Assembly: GCF_900099905.1 (NCBI RefSeq)
Contig: NZ_FNEE01000012.1
Location: forward strand, 120,451 to 184,450
DNA length: 64,000 nucleotides
Source of the DNA: Mesorhizobium muleiense
Lineage (GTDB): Bacteria; Pseudomonadota; Alphaproteobacteria; Rhizobiales; Rhizobiaceae
Direction: 5' to 3'
The notes beneath the pieces are model-generated. The model was given only the letters and a program-made list of their open reading frames with translations, ran no database searches and had not been told where the DNA came from. Numbering within the stretch: the stretch's first letter is position 1; each line of letters begins with the position of its first letter. Positions 43,785 through 52,875 of this stretch are shown here, in pieces. Both the position numbers and the translations under genes were made by a program.

Positions 43785-44771
43785 GTGGAAAACAGTTCCA
43801 TCATCCAACGCTCGATCGCCAGGCCGGAATTCGGGCCCTTCGTGCTGCTTGTCGTCGAGCTCGCGGTGTTCTGGGGGTTCAACCACGACTTCCTGTCGCC
43901 GCAGAACATCAGCAACATACTCGCCTTCACGGTCGAGCTCGGCCTGATTGCGCTGGCGATGACGCTGTTGATGACTTCAGGCGAATTCGACCTCTCGGTC
44001 GGATCGCTGTTCGGCTTCTCACCCGTCTTGATGTGGACGCTCTTCAACAGCGGCCTCACCTCGCTGGAGGCCGGCTTCGTGTTGGCCTTGCTGGTTGCCG
44101 CCTTCATCGGGCTGGTCAATGGCTGGTTCGTGACGCAACTCAAGATTCCATCCTTCCTGGTGACGCTCGGCATGCTGCTGGTGGTGCGCGGCACCGCTCT
44201 GTTCGTCACCAGCGGATTTCCGCAACGCACCTGGAGCGCCGAAGGCAGCTGGCTCGCCGAGGCGCTGGTCGGTGATTTCTTCATCGGGCCGTTCCGCATC
44301 TATATGTCGCTGTTCTGGTTCATCGCAGCCGCGATCGCACTCGGCTACGTGCTGACGCAGAGCCGCACCGGCAACTGGATCCAGGCGGCCGGCGGCAACC
44401 CCAATGCGGCAAGGGCGCGCGGCGTCAATGTCAGCGGCGTCAAGATCGGCCTGTTCATCCTGTCGTCGATCATGGCTTCGCTTGCCGGCGTCATCAGCTC
44501 GCTGCGCACTTCGGCGGCCAACCCGAACAGCGGCACCGGCTACGAGCTCGAAGTCATCGCCATGGTGGTGATCGGCGGCACGGCGCTGACCGGCGGACGT
44601 GGCACCATCATCGGTACTGTGCTCGGCATCCTGATCCTGCGCGTGATGCGCAACGGCATCGTGCTGATCGGCGTGCCTGGGCTTGCCTACAACATCTTCA
44701 TCGGCGCGATCATCCTCGGCATGATGGCGCTCCATTCATGGCTGGAACGCCGGCATCAGGCGGGGACTTGA
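43785..44771 (+). CDS. sugar ABC permease (RbsC/FrcC-like)
   Basis: A 328-residue permease with about nine to ten hydrophobic helices. Family markers: LLMTSGEFDLSVGSLFG and GNWIQAAGGNPNAARARGVN, and the C-terminal GGTALTGGRGTIIGTVLG. The GTG at 43785 fits the family N-terminus; the open frame further upstream is not protein-like. Partners are the binding protein before and ATPase after it. Confidence 0.92.
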   Translation: MENSSIIQRSIARPEFGPFVLLVVELAVFWGFNHDFLSPQNISNILAFTVELGLIALAMTLLMTSGEFDLSVGSLFGFSPVLMWTLFNSGLTSLEAGFVLALLVAAFIGLVNGWFVTQLKIPSFLVTLGMLLVVRGTALFVTSGFPQRTWSAEGSWLAEALVGDFFIGPFRIYMSLFWFIAAAIALGYVLTQSRTGNWIQAAGGNPNAARARGVNVSGVKIGLFILSSIMASLAGVISSLRTSAANPNSGTGYELEVIAMVVIGGTALTGGRGTIIGTVLGILILRVMRNGIVLIGVPGLAYNIFIGAIILGMMALHSWLERRHQAGT

Positions 44772-44774
44772 ACC

Positions 44775-45569
44775 ATGGCTGAGCCGCTTGTCCGCATGGA
44801 AAACATACGCAAGTCCTACGGGCGCGTGCAAGCGCTGGTGGACGCCAATTTCCATGTCAACGAAAAGGAGATCGTCGGTCTGCTCGGCGACAATGGCGCC
44901 GGCAAGTCGACGCTGATCAAGGTCTTGTCGGGTGCGGTCCCGCTGACCAGCGGCGACATCTTCATCCGCGGCAAGAAGGTGGACTTGCGCAGCACCAGCG
45001 ACGCCATCGCCCACGGCATCGAGACGATCTACCAGGACTCCGCGCTGGTCACGCAATTGTCGATCGCGCGCAACCTGTTCCTCGGGCGCGAGCCGATCAA
45101 GCCGCCGCGTTTCCTCAACCGTATGGACCAGGAGGCGATGAACGTGGTTGCCCGCGATCTGCTCAAGCAGGTCGGCATCTCGAAGGACATCCCGCCGACC
45201 ACACCAATCGGCTCACTCTCAGGCGGCGAGCGGCAGGCGGTGGCGATCGCGCGCGCCATGCATTTCGACAGCGACCTCATCATCCTCGACGAGCCGACCA
45301 ACAATCTCGGCGTCGCCGAGACGCAAGGTGTGCTGAGCTTCGTGCGCAGCGCCCGCGATTCGGGCCATTCCTGCATCTTCATCGCCCACAACATCCACCA
45401 CGTCTTCCAGGTGGTCGACCGCATCGTCGTCATGCGCCGCGGCAAGGTGGTTGCCGACGATATCGATCCGAAGAACACCAACGTCGCGGAAGTCGAACGG
45501 ATCATCACCGGCATGTCCGACAAGGAGATCCGTGACGCCATCGTGCAGGGGAAGCAACCACAAGGCTGA
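44775..45569 (+). CDS. sugar ABC ATP-binding protein, single-domain (FrcA-like)
   Basis: A 264-residue ATPase with one nucleotide-binding domain: Walker A GDNGAGKST (38-46), LSGGERQ (148-154) and DEPTNNLGV (172-180). Most Rbs-type importers use a fused double ATPase; the single-domain form is that of the rhizobial fructose importer FrcA. It starts 3 bp after the permease stop. Confidence 0.93.
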   Translation: MAEPLVRMENIRKSYGRVQALVDANFHVNEKEIVGLLGDNGAGKSTLIKVLSGAVPLTSGDIFIRGKKVDLRSTSDAIAHGIETIYQDSALVTQLSIARNLFLGREPIKPPRFLNRMDQEAMNVVARDLLKQVGISKDIPPTTPIGSLSGGERQAVAIARAMHFDSDLIILDEPTNNLGVAETQGVLSFVRSARDSGHSCIFIAHNIHHVFQVVDRIVVMRRGKVVADDIDPKNTNVAEVERIITGMSDKEIRDAIVQGKQPQG

Positions 45570-45638
45570 GTGGCCAGTTGGAAGCCGGGTTGGCCGTATC
45601 TCTGGTACAGGATCACATCGGCTCCTATGACTGCGACT

Positions 45639-46661
45639 ATGAAAGCCACCGTTGCGGACATCGCCAGAAGCTGCGGGCTGTCGACCGCGACGGTCGACCG
45701 GGTGCTGAACAACCGGCCGGGCGCCAGCGCCGCCAACCGGCAGCGGGTGATGGAGGCGGCCAAGCAGGTTGGCTATCTGCCGGTCGTGGATCAGGTCACG
45801 CTGCCCTCGCGGCCGGCGCATCTCGAGTTCTTCCTGCCGATCGGCTCGAACGCCTTCATGACGGATCTGGCAAATCATATCGAGGACTATGCCGCACGCT
45901 TGCCACTTGTCGCCTCCTGTCGGATCCACAAGCTCGCCGGCATCTCGCCGAACGCGTTGCAGGCGGCCGTCGAAAACCTCTCGCTTAGGGCGAACGGCGT
46001 CGGTGTCATTGCGATCGATCACCCGAGAACGCGCAACATCCTGCGCGAGATCGTCGAAGCCGGCATCCGCCTGGTCACGCTGGTGTCGGACGTTCCGGGC
46101 GCGCCGCGATCGGCCTATGTCGGCATCGACAACCGTGTCGCCGGGCGCACCGCAGCCCTTTTGATGGGACGTTTCCTGGGCGGCCGCACGGGCCATCTGG
46201 CAATGATCGTCGGCTCACGCTCCTATCGCGGGCATGAAGAACGCGAAATGGGCTTTCGCTCGGTGCTCAGCGAGGAGTTCCGCAATTTGACCGTGACCAG
46301 CGCCGTCGAGATCAACGACGAGCCTGATATCAGCTACACGGCGACGATGAAGGCGCTGCACAACGAGCCGGAACTGCTCGGCATCTATTGCGTCGGCGCC
46401 GGACGCTCTGGCGTGGCGAAAGCGCTGCTGGAAGCCAAGCCGCAAAGGAAGCCGGTGTTCATCTGTCACGACCTGACAAGGGCGACACGCGGCTATCTCG
46501 TCGACGATCTGCTCGATGTCGTCATCGACCAGAATGCACGGCTGATCGCCGAGCAATCAGTCATTCGCCTGCTCGGCTCGATCGCTTCCTCGGCGCCTTA
46601 TCTGACGCGGAAATTCATCGAGCCGCGCCTGATCTTCAAGGAGAACGTTCCGGTGCAGTGA
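45639..46661 (+). CDS. LacI-family transcriptional regulator
   Basis: A 340-residue regulator: LacI helix-turn-helix with hinge at the extreme N-terminus (VADIARSCGLSTATVDRVL, 5-23, then NNRPG) and a periplasmic-binding-like effector domain (GVIAIDHPRTRNI; GHEEREMGFRSVL). The ATG at 45639 suits the family; ATG 45627 and a GTG at 45570 right after the ATPase stop are alternatives. Being last in the importer operon, it probably senses the imported sugar. Confidence 0.88.
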   Translation: MKATVADIARSCGLSTATVDRVLNNRPGASAANRQRVMEAAKQVGYLPVVDQVTLPSRPAHLEFFLPIGSNAFMTDLANHIEDYAARLPLVASCRIHKLAGISPNALQAAVENLSLRANGVGVIAIDHPRTRNILREIVEAGIRLVTLVSDVPGAPRSAYVGIDNRVAGRTAALLMGRFLGGRTGHLAMIVGSRSYRGHEEREMGFRSVLSEEFRNLTVTSAVEINDEPDISYTATMKALHNEPELLGIYCVGAGRSGVAKALLEAKPQRKPVFICHDLTRATRGYLVDDLLDVVIDQNARLIAEQSVIRLLGSIASSAPYLTRKFIEPRLIFKENVPVQ

Positions 46662-46785
46662 TGCCACGCAAGCGCCACGGTCGGTCTCGGCGATGGTTAA
46701 AATTCGGTTGATACCGCGAATCTGCACATCTGCTATGCATCTTTTGCTATTGCCGAATCATTGGGCAATTGATAGTTTCTCAGGT

Positions 46786-46900
46786 GTCGGCCATCTACTC
46801 CTCCCAGATGCGATGCCGACGCTGAGTGCGGCGCACCTCCTCCCGCGTCGTATTCGAAATCGAGCCCGCTGCCACCTCCTCCCGGCAGCGGGCTTTTTTT
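46786..46900 (+). ncRNA. CUCCUCCC-loop small RNA (cuckoo/alpha-r14 type)
   Basis: Three consecutive hairpins each show the same anti-Shine-Dalgarno loop. Hairpin 1 (46786-46820): outer stem GTCGGC/GCCGAC and inner CATCT/AGATG around ACTCCTCCC. Hairpin 2 (46828-46851): GCGGCGC/GCGTCGT around ACCTCCTCCC. Hairpin 3 (46863-46894): 11-bp AGCCCGCTGCC/GGCAGCGGGCT around ACCTCCTCCC, followed by seven T, i.e. a rho-independent terminator. This is the layout of alphaproteobacterial cuckoo RNAs, thought to pair with ribosome binding sites. The 5' end and promoter are not fixed; transcription probably starts between 46740 and 46785. The rest of the 506-bp gap (46662-46785 and 46901-47167) shows no gene. 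Confidence 0.8.
46863..46900 (+). terminator. rho-independent terminator of the small RNA
   Basis: Perfect 11-bp GC-rich stem, 10-nt loop and seven consecutive T; the strongest terminator in the window. Confidence 0.9.
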
Positions 46901-47167
46901 GTTCTTGGGTGTCGGGCAAGGCGGCGGCAATCGCCAATGGCTGGTTCGGGCAGCGCCGCAGCCCCATCGGAATCCCGCCACACTTGTCACTCTCACCAAT
47001 TCGCCATCGGGCCTAGCCTGCTCACAACCAGCAGCGACCGCCGCGCGCAAGAGCGCGGCGACAGACCGGCAACGGAGACGTGAGATGACAGCACATGCCA
47101 AGGCAAAAGAGCACTCGCGGCGCGGCTTGCAATGAACACGCCACCGATCGTTTCGCCGCTTGCGAGA

Positions 47168-47794
47168 CTATCTGGCCTTGAACGAGGTGATCAGGCCTTC
47201 CGCCATGCGGACAAACTGCGCGCTGGGGCCTTCGGCTCCGACGCTTTGCAGGCTGACACGGGCGCCTTCAAGCAGCAGCGACAATGTATCGGCGAGAAGC
47301 TCTGCCTGGCCGATGCCGGCATCCCGACACAGGCCGACGAGGCGGTCGCGCTGAGCCTGCTTGAGTTCCTTGATTACCCGACGGGCCGGATGGTCGGTCT
47401 CGCTCAACTCGATGGCGGCGTTGGCCATGTCGCAACCGCGGCCGTCCATCATCAGGCAATCGGCTGCCATCCGAACCCAGGCATGCAGTTGCGCAAGCTT
47501 GTCGCCCGGATGCTCCGCCTCGAACTTTTGCCACATCGCGTTGGCGCTGCATGCGGTCGCCCGCAGGCACTCGATGACCAGATCGTCCTTGGACTCGAAA
47601 TGACGGTAGAGCGTCATCTTGTTGGTACCGGCGGCCTCAGTGATCGCGTCGACGCCGACGCCCTTGATGCCATGCTTGTGGAACATATCCCGTGCCGTCT
47701 CCAGGATGCGATCCCGGGGGCGGATGCGTTCCGCAGTGCCGTCTTCCATCAAAACCTCCTTGGTTTCCGGGATTTCCGAAAAATCCCTCGGCAC
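47168..47794 (-). CDS. TetR-family regulator of the RND efflux operon
   Basis: A 208-residue TetR protein: helix-turn-helix in RILETARDMFHKHGIKGVGV and TNKMTLYRHFESKDDLV (about 28-70) and a C-terminal ligand domain with ACSANAMWQKF. It is divergent from the RND operon, and its start is 17 bp from the first of two palindromes (47811-47850), so it probably represses both itself and the pump. Confidence 0.9.
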   Translation of the reverse strand: MPRDFSEIPETKEVLMEDGTAERIRPRDRILETARDMFHKHGIKGVGVDAITEAAGTNKMTLYRHFESKDDLVIECLRATACSANAMWQKFEAEHPGDKLAQLHAWVRMAADCLMMDGRGCDMANAAIELSETDHPARRVIKELKQAQRDRLVGLCRDAGIGQAELLADTLSLLLEGARVSLQSVGAEGPSAQFVRMAEGLITSFKAR

Positions 47795-47799
47795 ACCTC

Positions 47800-47828
47800 T
47801 TGACTAGGGTGTTACCGGTCTGTAACTT
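47800..47828 (+). promoter_or_regulatory. putative promoter of the RND operon
   Basis: TTGACT (47800-47805), a 17-bp spacer and TAACTT (47823-47828). The first TetR operator covers the spacer and part of the -10, so repressor binding would occlude polymerase. Confidence 0.5.
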
Positions 47829-47850
47829 CTAGATGTTACTTACTGGTAAC
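47811..47850. promoter_or_regulatory. two TetR operators, GTTAC-N6-GTAAC
   Basis: Two 16-bp palindromes, 47811-47826 and 47835-47850, with centres 24 bp apart. Confidence 0.75.
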
Positions 47851-48012
47851 ACCCCCATTGCCTCGTGTCAATCTCGCAGGCGCCTGTGAACAGCCTCCGC
47901 CAAATCGGCCCAGGCATGAAACTGCGCCCCAGGCGACTTTGGCCGCGAAAAGGAAGACCACCCGATCTGCGGCGGCGTACGCCACAGATCGCCAAAGCCA
48001 GGAGCCGCTACG

Positions 48013-48270
48013 ATGTCGCAGCGCAAAGATTTGACGATCGACGAAGTTGTGAAGGATCCGATGATCCGGATGCTGATGCAGGCCGACCGTGTCGACCCGC
48101 GCTCTTTCGAGACGATGCTGCGTAGCCTTGCGGATGCGCAAGGCCGCAGCCGCAAGGCGCCGCCTCGTTTCCTGGAGGATTCCGGGCAAAGCCGCAGCCG
48201 GCGGCTGTCCAGGGTGGCCAAGGCCTTTGGCCAGGCAAGAGCATCGGGCGAGGCGTGCGTGTCATGGTAA
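48013..48270 (+). CDS. small hypothetical protein at the head of the RND operon
   Basis: An 85-residue basic, soluble protein (MSQRKDLTIDEVVKDPMIRML; C-terminal arginine-rich part) with no recognised domain. AGGAG lies about 8 nt before the ATG, and its end overlaps the RND pump start by 7 bp, so it is probably translated and coupled to the pump. Its role is unknown. Confidence 0.65.
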   Translation: MSQRKDLTIDEVVKDPMIRMLMQADRVDPRSFETMLRSLADAQGRSRKAPPRFLEDSGQSRSRRLSRVAKAFGQARASGEACVSW

Positions 48271-51200
48271 ATTTCTTCATCCACCGTCCGATCTTCGCAT
48301 CGTCGATCGCCATCATCATGGTGCTCGCCGGGACGATCTGCTATTTCCTGCTGCCTGTTTCGCAGTTTCCCGACATCACGCCGCCCCAGGTGGTGGTCAG
48401 CGCCAACTACCCGGGCGCCAGTGCGCAAGTCGTGGCCGACACCGTCACGACGCCGCTCGAACAGCAGATCAACGGCGTTCAAGGCATGACCTACATGTCG
48501 TCGTCGAGCTCCAATGACGGCTCCTCGACGATCACCGTCACCTTCGAGGTCGGCTATCCCCTGAGCACCGCCGCCGTCGATGTCCAGAACCGCGTCTCAC
48601 AGGCGGCGTCCTCGCTGCCGGCCATCGTCAACCAGGGCGGCGTGACGATCAAGAAGCAGAATCCGAACTTCGTCCTGATCGTCAACCTCACCTCGCCCGA
48701 CGGCTCTGTCGATCCGGTCGCGCTCAGCAACCTCGCCTACCTGCAAGTGGTCGACCCGCTGAAGCGCCTGCCCGGCGTCGGCGACGTGCAGATCTTCGGC
48801 GAGCGGCGCTATTCGATGCGCGTATGGCTCGATCCCGACAAGCTCGCCAATCTCGGCATCACCGCCGTCGATGTCCAAAACGCCATCGCCGAGCAGAATG
48901 TCCAGGTTGCGGCCGGCAAGATCGGGCAGTCGCCGGCGCCGGCCGGCACCGCTTTCGAAATGCAGGTCAACGCGGTTGGCCGACTGAGCGATCCCAAGGA
49001 GTTCGGCGATATCATCGTGCGCGCCGATGCCGCGAACGGTTCGCTGGTGCGGTTGCGCGACGTCGCGCGCATCGAACTCGGCGCCCTGCAATATTCGTCG
49101 TCGGCGTTCTTCGGCGAGGACCCGACCGTGGTGCTGGCGGTCTACCAGATGCCGGGCTCGAACGCGCTCGATCTGCAGCAGCGCGTCAAGGACAAGATGC
49201 AGGAATTGTCGGCCCGCTTCCCCAAGGGCGTCAGCTACGCCATGCATTACGATACGACACGTTTCGTTTCGGCGTCGATGCACGACGTGGTGGTCACGCT
49301 CGGCGAGGCGCTGGTCCTGGTTGTCGCGGTAGTGTTCATCTTCCTGCAGAGCTGGCGCACCACGATCATCCCGACGATTGCGATTCCCGTGTCGCTGGTG
49401 GCCACGCTCGTCGTCATGTACATGTTCGGCTTCTCGCTGAACATGCTCAGCCTGCTCGGCATGGTGCTGGCGATCGGCCTCGTCGTCGATGACGCGATCG
49501 TCGTCGTCGAGAATGTCGAGCGCCAGCTGGAGGCCGGCCTCAAACCGCTGGCTGCGACGCGCGCGGCGATGGCCGAGGTCACCGGCCCGATCATCGCCAC
49601 GACCGCCGTGCTGATGGCCGTGTTCGTGCCGGTCGCCTTCATACCCGGCGTTTCCGGCCGGCTCTACAACCAGTTTGCCCTGACGGTGGCGATCTCCTTC
49701 GGCATCTCCGCCTTCGTCTCGTTGACGCTCACCCCGGCGCTCAGCGCCGCTTTCCTGCGCCACCGCCCGGCAACGCAATTCGTGCTGTTCCGCTGGTTCA
49801 ACACGGGCTTCGATCGGCTGTCGCATGCCTATGCCAATGGTGTGCGCTTCCTCATCCGCCTGCGCTGGATCATGCTCGGAATATTCGCGGCTGGGCTTGT
49901 CGCGACCTATTTCGTCTGGCAGCGCCTGCCCTCGACCTTCCTTCCGGTCGAGGACCAGGGCTATTTCTTCGTGGTCATTCAGTTGCCGGATGGGGCGTCG
50001 CTGGAACGCACCGACGCGGTGGCCCGCAAGGCGCGCGACATCCTGCAGAACACGCCTGGTGTCGATATCGTCGGCTCAATCAGCGGCTTGAACTTCCTCA
50101 CCAGTGCGGCCCAGTCGAACTCGGCGGTGGAATTCGCCATCCTGAAGCCATGGGACGAGCGTGGCCCTGACCAGAGCGCCTCGAAGCTCGTCGCCGACGT
50201 GCGCTCGAAGCTCATGGAACTTCCGGAAGCGTTCGCGCTAAGCTTCGATCCGCCTTCGATCCCGGGCATCGGCACGACCGGCGGCTTTGAATTCCAGGTG
50301 GAGGACCTGACCGGTCGCGGCAGCGCTGCGCTCAACGACGCGACGCAGGCAGTGCTCGCCGAAGCGCGCAAACAGCCCGAGCTCAACCCGCAGCAATTGT
50401 TCTCATCGTTCTCGACCTCGACGCCGCAGTTCAACTACGACCTCGATCGCAACAAGGCGAAGCTGCTCGGCCTCAGCCTGCCCGACGTGTTCAACACACT
50501 GCAGATCTATCTCGGCTCGCTCTATGTGAACGACTTCAACCTGTTCGGCCGCACCTTCCGGGTGACGATCCAGGCCGACAAGGATGCGCGTGCGGGTGCG
50601 GCCGACATTTCGCGGCTCTATGTCCGCAATGCCTCCGGCGGCATGGTGCCGTTGAGCACGCTCGGCAAGTTGGTGCCTATCGTCGGCCCGGAAACCGTCC
50701 CGCACTACAACAACAATGCGTCGGCCCTGATCAATGGCGGTGCCGCACCCGGCTTCTCCTCGGGCCAGGCGGTCGCTGCGATGGAGCGTGCCGCCGCCAC
50801 GGCGCTGCCGAAGGATTTCGGCTATGAATGGACGGGCATCACCTATCAGGAGCTCAAGGCCGGATCGATCGCCTCGATCGTCTTTGGTCTCGCCATGGTC
50901 TTCGTCTTCCTGATCCTTGCCGCCCAATATGAGAGCTGGGCCATGCCCTTCATGGTCCTGCTCGCAGTGCCGCTTGCCCTGTTCGGCGCCTTTGTCGCCT
51001 TGCTTATGCGCGGCATGCAGATCGACGTCTATTCGCAGATCGGTTTCGTCATGCTGATCGGGCTGGCGGCGAAGAACGCCATTTTGATCGTGGAGTTTGC
51101 CCGGCGCCGGCGCGAGGAAGGTCTCAGCATCGTCGACGCCGCAATGGAAGCGGCGCGCCTGCGGCTGCGGCCCATCCTGATGACCGCCTTCGCGTTCATC

Positions 51201-51440
51201 CTCGGTGTGCTGCCGCTGATGTTCTCGACAGGTGCCGGTGCAGCCAGCCGCCAGTCGATCGGCACCACCGTCTTTGGCGGCATGGTCGCAGCGACGATCC
51301 TGTCGCTGGTGTTCGTGCCGGTCTTCTACGCGGTGATCGAGCAGCTGCGCGAGCGCGGCAGCAAGAGCGAGCCTGTCGCCGAACCGACTGAACCAACTGC
51401 CGAACCCGCATTCGAGCGATTGGCCGAAGCGGCCGAATAG
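48264..51440 (+). CDS. RND efflux permease (HAE1/AcrB family)
   Basis: A 1058-residue pump of standard length: first helix after MVNFFIHRPIFASSIAII, two large periplasmic loops, and two groups of membrane helices. GLVVDDAIVVVENVER (about 408) contains the DD proton-relay pair; GLAAKNAILIVEFARRRREEG lies near 940. It exports hydrophobic or amphipathic compounds with proton antiport. The ATG at 48264 gives the family N-terminus. The adaptor gene follows, which is the reverse of the common adaptor-first order; no outer-membrane channel gene is present. Confidence 0.95.
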   Translation: MVNFFIHRPIFASSIAIIMVLAGTICYFLLPVSQFPDITPPQVVVSANYPGASAQVVADTVTTPLEQQINGVQGMTYMSSSSSNDGSSTITVTFEVGYPLSTAAVDVQNRVSQAASSLPAIVNQGGVTIKKQNPNFVLIVNLTSPDGSVDPVALSNLAYLQVVDPLKRLPGVGDVQIFGERRYSMRVWLDPDKLANLGITAVDVQNAIAEQNVQVAAGKIGQSPAPAGTAFEMQVNAVGRLSDPKEFGDIIVRADAANGSLVRLRDVARIELGALQYSSSAFFGEDPTVVLAVYQMPGSNALDLQQRVKDKMQELSARFPKGVSYAMHYDTTRFVSASMHDVVVTLGEALVLVVAVVFIFLQSWRTTIIPTIAIPVSLVATLVVMYMFGFSLNMLSLLGMVLAIGLVVDDAIVVVENVERQLEAGLKPLAATRAAMAEVTGPIIATTAVLMAVFVPVAFIPGVSGRLYNQFALTVAISFGISAFVSLTLTPALSAAFLRHRPATQFVLFRWFNTGFDRLSHAYANGVRFLIRLRWIMLGIFAAGLVATYFVWQRLPSTFLPVEDQGYFFVVIQLPDGASLERTDAVARKARDILQNTPGVDIVGSISGLNFLTSAAQSNSAVEFAILKPWDERGPDQSASKLVADVRSKLMELPEAFALSFDPPSIPGIGTTGGFEFQVEDLTGRGSAALNDATQAVLAEARKQPELNPQQLFSSFSTSTPQFNYDLDRNKAKLLGLSLPDVFNTLQIYLGSLYVNDFNLFGRTFRVTIQADKDARAGAADISRLYVRNASGGMVPLSTLGKLVPIVGPETVPHYNNNASALINGGAAPGFSSGQAVAAMERAAATALPKDFGYEWTGITYQELKAGSIASIVFGLAMVFVFLILAAQYESWAMPFMVLLAVPLALFGAFVALLMRGMQIDVYSQIGFVMLIGLAAKNAILIVEFARRRREEGLSIVDAAMEAARLRLRPILMTAFAFILGVLPLMFSTGAGAASRQSIGTTVFGGMVAATILSLVFVPVFYAVIEQLRERGSKSEPVAEPTEPTAEPAFERLAEAAE

Positions 51441-51455
51441 AATTGGAGAATGATC

Positions 51456-52625
51456 ATGCGTAAATGGAAAATTGCGTTGGGAGCGGCTGTTGCCGTGGGG
51501 GCGGTCTCGATGGCCAGCGTCCACTTGCTCGACATGGGAAATTTCGGCCTCAACGCCGGCACGGCCGGGGCGGCAACGCCTGAGCCCGCGGCGCCCGAGC
51601 CCGCGGCTTTTGTCATGCCGGTGCCAGTGGTGAGCGTCGTCAAGAAGACGATCCCGATCTATCTCGACTATGCCGCTCGCACCGAGCCGATCCGCAGCAT
51701 CACGCTGCAGGCGCGCGTGCCGGGGTATCTGCAGGAGCAGGTCGCGCCCGACGGCAGCGATGTCAAGAAGGGCGACCTTCTCTACAAGATCGCTCCAGAG
51801 GATTTCCAGGCTGCCCTTGAACAGGCGAAGGCTCAGGTCCAGCGCGACGAGGCAACGCTCGACTATGCACGATCCAACCTTGGTCGCGGCACCGAACTGG
51901 CCAAGAGCGGATACATCGCCAAGGATGCGTTCGACCAGCGCACCAGCAGCTTGCGCGAGGCCCAGGCATCGCTCGCCGTCAACCAGGCGGCTGTGCGGAC
52001 CGCCGAGCTCAATCTGAGCTATTCAGAAATCAAGGCGCCGTTCGCCGGGCGCGTCGGCCGCAACCAGGCCTCGGTCGGAACGCTGGTCAGCGTCGCCGGC
52101 ACAGTGCTCAACACGCTGGTGCAGCTCGACCCGATCTATGTCACCTTCAATCCGAGCGAAACGGATCTGGCACAGATCGAGGAAGCCCGCGCGACGGGAC
52201 CCATCGATGTCGACGTCCTGCTTCCCGGCGATACGGAACCGCGCCAGAGAGGTCAGCTCACCTTCATCGACAACACGGTCGATCGCTCGACCGGCACCAT
52301 CACCGCACGCGCGACGATCGGCAATGCCAAGTTCACGCTGCTGCCGGGCCAATATGTTCGTGTCAGGCTGCATATCAAGCAGCAGCCAGATGCACTGATG
52401 GTGCCGCAGACGGCATTGGGATCGAGCCAGCTCGGCAAGTATCTCTACGTCGTCGGCAAGGACAATACTGTCGACCAGCGCATTGTTTCGCTGGGGCCGA
52501 CCAACGGCGACCTGGTGGCGATCTCGAGCGGCGTAGCGGAAGGCGACCAGGTGATAACAGGCAATCTGCAGAAGATCGGCCCGGGAATGCCTGTCTCGCC
52601 GCTGCCACAGAAACCTGCCACCTGA
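51456..52625 (+). CDS. RND periplasmic adaptor (AcrA/MexE-type)
   Basis: A 389-residue membrane-fusion protein: N-terminal signal/anchor (about 4-20), lipoyl halves ITLQARVPGYLQEQVAPDGSDV (split by the helical hairpin) and IKAPFAGRVGRNQASVGTLVS, an alpha hairpin at about 110-170, and a C-terminal beta-barrel. The ATG at 51456 has GGAG 8 nt upstream. It starts 16 bp after the pump stop and is the last gene of the operon. Confidence 0.93.
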   Translation: MRKWKIALGAAVAVGAVSMASVHLLDMGNFGLNAGTAGAATPEPAAPEPAAFVMPVPVVSVVKKTIPIYLDYAARTEPIRSITLQARVPGYLQEQVAPDGSDVKKGDLLYKIAPEDFQAALEQAKAQVQRDEATLDYARSNLGRGTELAKSGYIAKDAFDQRTSSLREAQASLAVNQAAVRTAELNLSYSEIKAPFAGRVGRNQASVGTLVSVAGTVLNTLVQLDPIYVTFNPSETDLAQIEEARATGPIDVDVLLPGDTEPRQRGQLTFIDNTVDRSTGTITARATIGNAKFTLLPGQYVRVRLHIKQQPDALMVPQTALGSSQLGKYLYVVGKDNTVDQRIVSLGPTNGDLVAISSGVAEGDQVITGNLQKIGPGMPVSPLPQKPAT

Positions 52626-52650
52626 TACCCCCCATCAGGCCCGGTCCAGC

Positions 52651-52684
52651 GGCGCCCCCGGCTATGCCGAGGGCGCCGTTTTGC
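52651..52684 (+). terminator. terminator of the RND operon
   Basis: GGCGCCCCCGG and CCGAGGGCGCC form an 11-bp stem with one mismatch and a 5-nt loop, followed by GTTTTG, 25 bp after the adaptor stop. Confidence 0.7.
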
Positions 52685-52875
52685 TGAGCAGTTCGACAAG
52701 GCCGGCGACATCGGCACAGCTTCGAAGAATTGCTTGCCTATGTGCGCTGCCTCGAACAGTGTGTTTCCAGAGGCGTCGCGCCGGCCTGAGGCGCAACCGG
52801 CCTGACGGCAGTTGAGCCCCGCGGACGATGCAGGTTGGCGGCTTCGTCAGGGCGTCACAGCGACGGACAGAAAAA

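Noticed and set aside
46701..46740. Promoter for the small RNA (TTGATA ... TATGCA)
   Set aside because: The boxes are 20 bp apart, too far for a good housekeeping promoter, and would put the start some 40 nt before the first hairpin; left unassigned.
48597..49826. A 409-codon minus-strand frame
   Set aside because: Antisense to the RND pump gene; no domain recognised.
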